In this document: positions 58,617 through 64,000 of the stretch, piece by piece
Position numbering within the stretch: the first letter of the stretch is position 1
Layout: each line of letters opens with the position of its first letter
Assembly (NCBI RefSeq): GCF_000758665.1
Contig: NZ_CP009285.1
Span: 7,068,001 to 7,132,000, forward strand
Origin: Paenibacillus borealis
GTDB taxonomy: Bacteria; Bacillota; Bacilli; Paenibacillales; Paenibacillaceae
Reading direction: 5' to 3'
DNA: 64,000 nt
Made by a program: the position numbers and the translations under genes
The notes under the pieces: model-generated
Databases searched by the model: none
What the model saw: only the letters and a program-made list of their open reading frames with translations
Told to the model about the DNA's origin: nothing

Positions 58617-58660
58617 AAATCCGAACAAGATGGCCAGTCCAGTTGAGAATCTTCGGTTTA
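58617..58660. promoter_or_regulatory. Candidate PurR operator (inverted PurBox pair)
   Basis: AAATCCGAACAAG (58617-58629) matches the PurBox consensus AWWWCCGAACWWT at 12 of 13 positions. AATCTTCGGTTTA (58648-58660) is an inverted box matching at about 11 of 13. The boxes point inward and are 18 bases apart, as in Bacillus PurR targets (16-17). They lie in the 327-base divergent gap between the nucleoside-binding protein gene and the araC gene. Either or both could be controlled. I see no strong core promoter in the rest of the gap. Confidence 0.55.
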
Positions 58661-58757
58661 ATTGATAAGATCATAACAAAAGAAAAGATAAATATTTATA
58701 TATTTTCGGTCATCTTTTTGTACGATTCGGCTAAATGACGATAAAGGGAGGCTCATC

Positions 58758-59513
58758 ATGGACCGTGTTCTATATATTGTAAATGCAGAGCATGAAGCAA
58801 ATACGTATATCCCCCCGCATCAACATGAATGTTTCGAGCTTGTGTATTATATCCATGGTCATGGGACCTGCAGCATTGGACCGCGCAGCTATCATTTCCG
58901 GCCCTTCACCTTTGGCCTGATTCCGGCGGGCTTCAAGCATGACGAGAATCATCAGCCCAGCCCGGAGGTGCTGTTCGTCGGCTTCCACTGCGGCAACCCC
59001 ATTATCAATACACTATCCGGTGTTTTTGACGATGATAAGGAGCATACCGTACTGCAGACCCTGCAGCGGATGAATGCGGAATTCAAGCGCAAGCGCGACG
59101 GGTTCGCCGAGCTGCTGAATCTGCAAATGAGCGAAATTACCGTGTATCTGCAGCGACTGCTCGCCGCCTCAGATTTCCATTCCCCGGCAGAGGATCAGAT
59201 GCAGTACGTGCTGAATTATATGAATGAGCATTACCGCCATAAGCTCTCCGTGACCTCTCTGGCAGAAATGTCCGGTTATAGCTACGACCGCTTCCGGCAT
59301 CTGTTCAAGGAAAGATTTGGACATTCTCCGCACCGTTATCTTGTACTGAAGCGCCTGGATTATGCCAAATCTCTGCTGCTGCATACCCAAATGCATATTT
59401 CCGAGGTCTCTTCCGCTGCCGGATTCGTCAATGATGCCCAATTCTGCAATATGTTCAAAAGAGAGAGCGGACTCTCACCGCGTACTTTCCGCATCAGAAG
59501 CAGAGTCATGTAA
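58758..59513 (+). CDS. AraC-family regulator with cupin sensor domain
   Basis: This 251-residue regulator has an N-terminal cupin-like domain (about 15-85; HQHECFELVYYIHGHGTCSIG, a possible metal or small-ligand pocket) and a C-terminal AraC double HTH (LSVTSLAEMSGYSYDRFRHLFKERFGHSPHRYLVLKRLDYAKSLLL). The start follows AAAGGGAGG. It is divergent from the nucleoside importer and immediately upstream of the ubiD promoter, so it may regulate either. Effector unknown. Confidence 0.92.
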   Translation: MDRVLYIVNAEHEANTYIPPHQHECFELVYYIHGHGTCSIGPRSYHFRPFTFGLIPAGFKHDENHQPSPEVLFVGFHCGNPIINTLSGVFDDDKEHTVLQTLQRMNAEFKRKRDGFAELLNLQMSEITVYLQRLLAASDFHSPAEDQMQYVLNYMNEHYRHKLSVTSLAEMSGYSYDRFRHLFKERFGHSPHRYLVLKRLDYAKSLLLHTQMHISEVSSAAGFVNDAQFCNMFKRESGLSPRTFRIRSRVM

Positions 59514-59515
59514 TA

Positions 59516-59555
59516 TAACATTAGTCATTTACTTTTCGCTTTTTTTCACTATAAT
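59516..59555 (+). promoter_or_regulatory. Promoter P2 of the ubiD-BMC unit
   Basis: TTTACT (59528-59533) and TATAAT (59550-59555) are 16 bases apart. The block TAACATTAGTCATTTACTTT starting at 59516 matches promoter P1 (49875) at all but two positions. It begins three bases after the araC stop codon. The conserved bases upstream of and over the -35 probably include a regulator site. Confidence 0.75.
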
Positions 59556-59629
59556 GGAATTTAAGCTTACGTGATGATGACTTATACCGGCTGATCCCGA
59601 TTATATCCAGATCCGCTGCCCCAATATAA

Positions 59630-59712
59630 GGTTTGCCCCATTTCTGTTCACAGAATGAAGGAAGCCGCGATTTAGAGAATCTTTTTTCTCTATGTCTGCG
59701 GCTTCTTTTTTT
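59630..59712 (+). promoter_or_regulatory. Leader L2: candidate anti-terminator/terminator before ubiD
   Basis: GAAGCCGCGATTTAGAG (59661-59677) pairs with CTCTATGTCTGCGGCTTC (59688-59705), followed by seven U. Upstream, GGTTT (59630-59634) can pair with AAGCC (59662-59666) around the hairpin TCTG-TTCA-CAGA. Compared with L1, the third stem pair changes from C-G to U-G, so pairing is kept while sequence differs. It ends about 95 bases before the ubiD start. Confidence 0.68.
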
Positions 59713-59806
59713 ATTCACTTTTTGGAAGGTTTGCAAGTCAAGGCACGCTGAAGCTTACAACGGTGTGCAGTACAACAATTAACGAGGTGAAGGAGGTGCA
59801 GCCTGG

Positions 59807-61150
59807 ATGGCGTTCATGAATATGCGGCAATTGCTGGAGCACTGGGAACGCAGCGGCAGACTGCTGAGGATCCGCAAGGAGGTGGACCCCAAGTTCGAGC
59901 TCGGAGCCGTTATTAAGGCAGTAAAGGGCCGCCAGCCTATGGTCTTCCAGAAGGTAAAAGGCTATTCCGTCCCGATGGCTGCCGGTCTTGGCGGCTCCAA
60001 AGAGCTGCTCGCCGAGAGTATGGGCATGCAGCCTGAAGACCTGCTGCCACGGCTGATCGAGGCCGTCGTTCATCCGCTGGCGACGAAGAACCGTGAACAG
60101 GCTCCGGTACAGGAGAACGTAATTACGAGCCGGATTAACCTGCGCGAGCTGTTTCCGGTCTGTACCTATAACGCCTTGGACAGCGGAGCTTATTATGTCT
60201 CCGGGGTGATGGTCGTTAAAGGCGCAGACGGCCAGAAGCGTTATACCTCCATCCGGCGGATGCAGCTGCTGGACGGCAACCGCACCAGCATCCTGATCTC
60301 CTCCCCTGAATTATTCCAGCAGTACCGGGAATTCGAGGAGCGCGGCGCGGCGATGGAAGCGGCCTTTATGTTCGGCATCGTCCCGGCAGTGGTACTCGCC
60401 TCCCAGGTGAGCACTCATCTGTTCCATGCCGATAAGCTGGAGGTCGCCTCCGCTCTGCTCGGCCAGCAGTTGGAGGTGGTCCGCTGCAAGACGGTCGATC
60501 TTGAAGTACTGGCGGAGGCCGAGGTTGTATTCGAGGGCCGGATTCTCCCCCGGGTCCGTGAACCGGAAGGTCCGTTCGGCGAACTCGGCGGTTACTACGG
60601 CCCGCGCACCGAGCAGCCGGTCGTCGAATTCTCCGCTGTCACCTACCGGAACAATCCGGTCTGGCAGACCATTCTCCCGGCCAGCTATGAGGAGAAGCTG
60701 CCGATGGCGATTGCACGCGAGATTGCCCTGCTGGGCTCAGTACGCCAGGTAGTGCCCGGTGTCAAAGATGTTCACATCACGATGGGCGGCGTCGGGCGTT
60801 ATCATGCGGTCATCCGCATCCGGAAGGTGCAGGAAGGCGACGGCAAAACCGCCCTGCTCGCCGCCTTCGCCGGCGACAAAGATCTCAAGCATGTGGTCGT
60901 TGTCGACGAGGACGTCAACCTGCTGGATCCGCTTGATGTGGAGTGGGCGATCGCCACCCGTGTCCAGGCTGACCTGGACACCTTCATTGTCACTGGAGCG
61001 AAGGGTTCGCCGCTTGAGCCCTCGCACAACCTGCGTGGCGTCACCGCCAAAATGGGCATCGACGCCACCTTCCCGCTGGCTGAAGCGGAGCATTACCGGC
61101 GGACCTCCATCCCCGGCCAGGAGGAAATTGAACTGGCCAGTTATTTATAG
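59807..61150 (+). CDS. UbiD-family prenyl-FMN-dependent decarboxylase
   Basis: This 447-residue enzyme decarboxylates (or carboxylates) aromatic or alpha,beta-unsaturated acids with prenyl-FMN. The catalytic triad of the family is visible: R150 (TSIRRM), E254 and E259 in REPEGPFGELGG, with the right spacing. The ending RGVTAKMGIDATFP is also typical. Family members act on substrates as different as hydroxybenzoates, cinnamates, furoates and polyprenyl-hydroxybenzoate, so the substrate is open. The start follows AAGGAGGTG. It is directly followed by a BMC shell gene, which is unusual for UbiD and suggests the reaction is tied to a microcompartment. UbiX for its cofactor is at 50511. Confidence 0.93.
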   Translation: MAFMNMRQLLEHWERSGRLLRIRKEVDPKFELGAVIKAVKGRQPMVFQKVKGYSVPMAAGLGGSKELLAESMGMQPEDLLPRLIEAVVHPLATKNREQAPVQENVITSRINLRELFPVCTYNALDSGAYYVSGVMVVKGADGQKRYTSIRRMQLLDGNRTSILISSPELFQQYREFEERGAAMEAAFMFGIVPAVVLASQVSTHLFHADKLEVASALLGQQLEVVRCKTVDLEVLAEAEVVFEGRILPRVREPEGPFGELGGYYGPRTEQPVVEFSAVTYRNNPVWQTILPASYEEKLPMAIAREIALLGSVRQVVPGVKDVHITMGGVGRYHAVIRIRKVQEGDGKTALLAAFAGDKDLKHVVVVDEDVNLLDPLDVEWAIATRVQADLDTFIVTGAKGSPLEPSHNLRGVTAKMGIDATFPLAEAEHYRRTSIPGQEEIELASYL

Positions 61151-61201
61151 ACGAAGAAGCCGGATCATCGAGACACAATTTAGCTTAACAGGAGGTGGAT
61201 T

Positions 61202-61468
61202 ATGCAAGCGATTGGATTGATCGAGACCCGGGGGCTAACCCCGGCCCTCGAAGCACTGGATGCGATGTGCAAGGCAGCAAATGTGAAGCTCGTCGACTTC
61301 AAACGCGTCGGCTCCGGACTTATAACGGTTATCGTCGAAGGGGATGTCGCCGCAGTCCAGGCAGCCGTGGAAGCCGGCATCGCCGCCTGCCCGCGGGCCG
61401 GAGGGCAGCTGATTTCCTCCAACGTGATTCCGCGGCCGCACCCGGATCTGGCGCGGATGCTGCTGTAG
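61202..61468 (+). CDS. BMC-H microcompartment shell protein (PduA/EutM type)
   Basis: This 88-residue single BMC-domain protein reads MQAIGLIETRGLTPALEALDAM, then AANVKLVDFKRVGSGLITVIVEGDVAAV, and ends VIPRPHPDLARMLL. It is a canonical hexamer-forming shell protein, with the pore loop at residues 36-40 (VGSGL) like PduA. Family length is normal. The start follows AGGAGGTGGATT. It is 51 bases after ubiD. Hexamers of this type tile the flat facets of protein organelles and let small polar molecules through the central pore. Confidence 0.96.
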   Translation: MQAIGLIETRGLTPALEALDAMCKAANVKLVDFKRVGSGLITVIVEGDVAAVQAAVEAGIAACPRAGGQLISSNVIPRPHPDLARMLL

Positions 61469-61701
61469 ATAGATTGAACTATATAACTATGCATGCACCT
61501 AAGACTATGGCTAAACAGGCTGCAAATCAGCGGTGACCGGAGCAAGCCTTGGTTATAAAGGGCGGGTAGCATGGACTGCCCGAAACGTTCTGCGGCTGAA
61601 TGCAAATAACGGTGAAGATACGCTGTTTATACATGTGGTACTCCACCGGAGGACTACGCTCTGCTCTCCGGCCCGCCGCCCGGCAGCCGAGCGAGCTAAC
61701 T

Positions 61702-61749
61702 TAAGTACAACTCTAAGCACATCTGTAAGCACATCCTTAAGCACAGGCC
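61702..61749 (+). repeat. 12-base tandem repeat, four copies
   Basis: The units are TAAGTACAACTC, TAAGCACATCTG, TAAGCACATCCT and TAAGCACAGGCC, head to tail. The middle two copies differ at two bases. Confidence 0.8.
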
Positions 61750-61751
61750 TA

Positions 61752-61925
61752 AAAGTTGTACGTTTTACAACTTTGATACCTCGATACTAGGGAATTTCTA
61801 AGGATTGTTGTATGAAATACAACAATTGTCCGCTTGGCAGCTTGAATATGGGAAGATTGTTGCCTTTTATACAACAATTTCGGATTAAGCTCGATTTCAC
61901 GAGGGAAATGTTGTATTTCGTACAG
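61752..61925. repeat. Four TTGTA-TACAA inverted repeats at about 50-base spacing
   Basis: Palindromes occur at 61752-61774 (AAAGTTGTA/TACAACTTT), 61804-61826 (ATTGTTGTAT/ATACAACAAT, 3-base loop), 61856-61878 (ATTGTTG/CAACAAT) and 61911-61925 (TTGTA/TACAG, degenerate). Period and core are similar, so they are members of one family, either RNA hairpins or binding sites for a dimeric regulator. Confidence 0.65.
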
Positions 61926-62135
61926 GATTTTCGTTAGTGCCTCAAGTTCAGCTTATAAACTTATACAGCCTATATATATAGGATTCTTCCCGTAATTAGT
62001 GTGCATTTTCCACTTGGCAGCACTTCTCTGCGTGAGAACAACACGAACCAAGTTGTTTGAAGAATTGTCTGATGAGTTGACTTAAGTAGACTTATACTGC
62101 ACTGCATTAATACTTAGTTTAGGAGGTGATTACCC

Positions 62136-63575
62136 GTGTCCGATTTCATGAAGAGCATTGTTGCCGAGGTTCTGGAGCGAAATCACCCTGCTCCTCCTGC
62201 TCTCACTTCCGTTGCTCCACTTGTTACCGTTACTTCACCCGTTACCGTTCCTATTCCAGCTCCGGCACTTGCTTCTGTCTTTGCTCCCGCTCCGGCTTCT
62301 GTTTCTTCCGCTACGGCTACTCCTGCTGCTTCTTTTGCTCCGACTACTACGGCTGCTCCTGCTGCTCCTGTTGCTTCTTCTGCTCCGGCTTCTGCTTCTG
62401 CTGCGTCTTCTGCTCCGGCTGCTGATTCAGCCGGCTCTTCCTGTTCTGCAAGCAAGCAGGCGGGCTGCCCGGATACTTGCACAAGTATCCGGGAATGCCC
62501 GAAGCCTCCCGGCGGGTTCAAGCGGATCAATTATCAGAAGGCCCAAGCAGGGAAACGGCTCGAATGGCTCGGCCTGCCCGGCTCACCAGAGTCATCGGTA
62601 TCACCAGAGTCACAGGGATCACCAGGACACTCCGGCGCACCGCATACACCAGCCCGTTTGCCGGATGAGGCTGCACAGCAACGCAACGGTAACCAATCGC
62701 AGAAACAGCCTGCTGCTTACGCGGATACCGTACGATCTCCGGCAGGAACTGTCCGGGGGGAGCCGCAGAGTTTCGCTGAACGCTGCCTCTCACCTCTGCT
62801 CTTGCGCACCCTGCCTGCCGGGAGCAGGCAATCTTCCGGGAGTGGGCAGTCTTTGATTCCAGCCGGCGCCCAGCATTCGGGCAAGTATTCAGCCGGAAAT
62901 TCTCCCTGCCGGTCTGGCGGTATCCCCGGGGCCGGCCCCATTCAGATCAAGGATTCACCGGAAATGCCATATGACCGGAATACTGATTCGCCGGACACCC
63001 CGGTCTCTCTCTTCCGGGATGACAATATGGATGCCTGGCTGTTCCCGGTAATCAGCAGCAGGCTTCGCGGAATGCTCGGCACTGACGGCCGCAGCTACAG
63101 CTCGGCAGGTGTGCTGAGCATTCCAGTCAGCCTTCCGGGCCAGCTGTTCGCCGCGGAAGAGCTGCTGGGGGGTGACTCTGCACTTGAGGCAGACATCAGC
63201 TGGCACCCTGCCGGCAGCGGATTTGAGCTTAAGCTGTTCAGCAACGATCCCGCCAAGCTGGCCCGCTTGCTGACGGAGCTGACCGGGATCCTGCAGCGGG
63301 ATTCCGCCCGGCGGGTCCGGGTATACACCAGCCTGCAGCCCGGTCCGCTGCTGCGGCGGCATCTGGCTGCAGGCCAGCAGGATGCCATTGCCGTAATCGA
63401 TGCCGCTTCACGCTGGAGCAGTATCGGCCTCGCGGAACGGCTGCTTAGCCGTTACCCGGATGCCGGCCTTAGCCTCCGCGCCGAGCGCAGCTACTGCATA
63501 ATCAGCGGAACCTCCGCTCAGCTGGCAAGCGTACTGCCTGGGTTAACGCGCCTTGCAGACCAGCAGCAACTTTGA
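62136..63575 (+). CDS. BMC-associated protein: encapsulation-like helix, AP linker, Cys cluster, BMC-like C-terminus
   Basis: I do not recognise this 479-residue protein as a named family. Residues 1-16 (MSDFMKSIVAEVLERN) form an amphipathic helix of the kind that targets cargo into microcompartments. Residues 17-100 are a disordered Ala/Pro/Ser/Thr/Val linker. Four cysteines follow (C103, C111, C115, C121), which could bind metal or an Fe-S cluster. Residues 145-295 are again low-complexity. The folded C-terminus (about 296-479) contains two stretches, 325-386 and 415-475, whose strand-helix-strand order and a GSG at 360-362 resemble degenerate BMC domains. That similarity is by eye only. 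It starts at GTG 62136 after TAGGAGGTGATT, between two BMC-H genes. A shell scaffold or cargo adaptor is my best guess. Confidence 0.8.
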   Translation: MSDFMKSIVAEVLERNHPAPPALTSVAPLVTVTSPVTVPIPAPALASVFAPAPASVSSATATPAASFAPTTTAAPAAPVASSAPASASAASSAPAADSAGSSCSASKQAGCPDTCTSIRECPKPPGGFKRINYQKAQAGKRLEWLGLPGSPESSVSPESQGSPGHSGAPHTPARLPDEAAQQRNGNQSQKQPAAYADTVRSPAGTVRGEPQSFAERCLSPLLLRTLPAGSRQSSGSGQSLIPAGAQHSGKYSAGNSPCRSGGIPGAGPIQIKDSPEMPYDRNTDSPDTPVSLFRDDNMDAWLFPVISSRLRGMLGTDGRSYSSAGVLSIPVSLPGQLFAAEELLGGDSALEADISWHPAGSGFELKLFSNDPAKLARLLTELTGILQRDSARRVRVYTSLQPGPLLRRHLAAGQQDAIAVIDAASRWSSIGLAERLLSRYPDAGLSLRAERSYCIISGTSAQLASVLPGLTRLADQQQL

Positions 63576-63642
63576 AATAGCAGTCATGTCGCCAAGTGAC
63601 TCTAAAGACTAAACCCCTGAACTAACAAAGGAGGTGCCGGAG

Positions 63643-64000
63643 ATGCAGGCACTCGGATTGATAGAGACTCTCGGATATACCACTGCCGTCTCCGCCGCAG
63701 ATGCGGCCCTGAAAGCGGCGGATGTGCAGCTGATTGCCGTCGAGAAGGTTATCGGCGTCGGCGGTTCACTCGGTGTAACCATTCACTTAAGCGGTGATGT
63801 TGCTGCGGTCGGTGCGGCGGTAGATGCAGGCAAAGCCGAAGCCCGGCGGATAGGCACAGTCATTTCCGCTCATGTCATCGCCAAGGCCCACGAAGATGTG
63901 AACAACAAAATACTGGCCAGATTCCTGCCGGGCCTGCCGGCAAACACCAAGACGACAGACGCCGGAACTAAGTCTGACGGAAGCGAACCTGCCAACCCTG
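63643..64000 (+). CDS. Second BMC-H shell protein, truncated by window end
   Basis: This BMC-domain protein begins MQALGLIETLGYTTAVSAADAALKAADVQL and continues with a pore region IGVGGSLGVTIHLSGDVAAV and a helix ending VIAKAHEDVNNKILARFL. The pore loop is longer and more Gly-rich than in the shell protein at 61202, so its pore probably differs. After the domain (about residue 100), a Pro/Thr/Lys-rich tail begins and runs past the window edge. The start follows AAAGGAGGTGCCGGAG. About 119 codons are visible. Confidence 0.93.
   Translation, partial: MQALGLIETLGYTTAVSAADAALKAADVQLIAVEKVIGVGGSLGVTIHLSGDVAAVGAAVDAGKAEARRIGTVISAHVIAKAHEDVNNKILARFLPGLPANTKTTDAGTKSDGSEPANP

Larger units (their letters stand above)
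61469..62135. other. 667-base repeat-rich gene-free region
   Basis: I see no credible gene between the first shell gene and the 479-residue protein. The largest open frame (61533-61790) merely translates a 12-base tandem repeat and has no ribosome binding site. The region holds that repeat (61702-61749), a set of TTGTA/TACAA hairpins (61752-61925) and an A/T-rich stretch up to the ribosome binding site at 62120. A promoter could lie near 62075 (TTGACT), but no matching -10 is clear. Confidence 0.6.

Noticed and set aside
59807..61150. UbiD as part of ubiquinone or menaquinone synthesis
   Set aside because: Firmicutes do not make ubiquinone, no other quinone gene is nearby, and the gene is linked to shell genes.
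61533..61790. 85-codon frame after the first shell gene
   Set aside because: It has no Shine-Dalgarno, is low in complexity from the 12-base tandem repeat and has no family resemblance.
62183..62530. Minus-strand Ala/Glu/Gly-rich open frame
   Set aside because: It is the antisense of the Ala/Pro-rich linker of the 479-residue protein. Codon bias keeps it open.

Overview
The window looks like chromosomal DNA from a spore-forming, xylan-using Paenibacillus or a close relative. This is an inference from content: several YesM/YesN two-component pairs beside Lpl-type sugar importers, an intracellular GH10 xylanase, a forespore protein (SspI), an SLH/collagen-like surface protein with a BclB-type tail, a LiaFSR-type envelope-stress operon, strong AGGAGG ribosome binding sites, moderate GC and families of short intergenic repeats. 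No rRNA, tRNA, CRISPR array, phage or insertion sequence was recognised.

Layout. (1) 1-9.4 kb, minus strand: a ribose-family (CUT2) importer operon (binding protein, M24 peptidase-family enzyme, two permeases, double ATPase), followed by a YesM kinase and YesN regulator. (2) 9.7-16.7 kb: housekeeping genes (SpoU methyltransferase, KtrA, SspI, PrfC, Zwf, YwmB). (3) 16.9-23.2 kb: a MATE exporter, then a lia operon on the minus strand with two PspA paralogues and a PspC protein placed upstream of liaF-liaS-liaR. (4) 23.4-30.2 kb: a two-domain glycosyltransferase translationally coupled to an SLH-collagen-BclB protein, an XRE regulator with 28-residue repeats, and an EamA exporter with its Lrp regulator. 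(5) 30.8-37.1 kb: a GbsR-type regulator divergent from a Ugp-like importer with a HAD phosphatase, an SMR transporter and a metallophosphoesterase. (6) 37.2-39.5 kb: the metNIQ methionine importer, with metN apparently starting at AUU. (7) 39.8-49.8 kb: a xylo-oligosaccharide unit (regulator, kinase, regulator, LplABC-like importer, GH10 xylanase). (8) 49.9-64 kb: the most unusual part.

Region 8 has two plus-strand units. The first is mpsC-like gene plus ubiX (prenyl-FMN synthase). The second is ubiD (prenyl-FMN decarboxylase), a bacterial microcompartment (BMC) shell gene, a 479-residue protein with an encapsulation-like N-terminal helix, and a second BMC shell gene cut by the window end. 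The units are 9 kb apart, yet they share a near-identical promoter block and a near-identical leader that can fold as terminator or anti-terminator. Between them, on the minus strand, lies a nucleoside operon (BMP-type importer, nucleoside hydrolase, ADP-ribosylglycohydrolase) with a likely PurR operator and a divergent AraC regulator. The simplest reading is a microcompartment-linked, prenyl-FMN-dependent decarboxylation system whose cofactor gene and shell genes are co-regulated. The substrate is unknown and the locus runs off the right edge.
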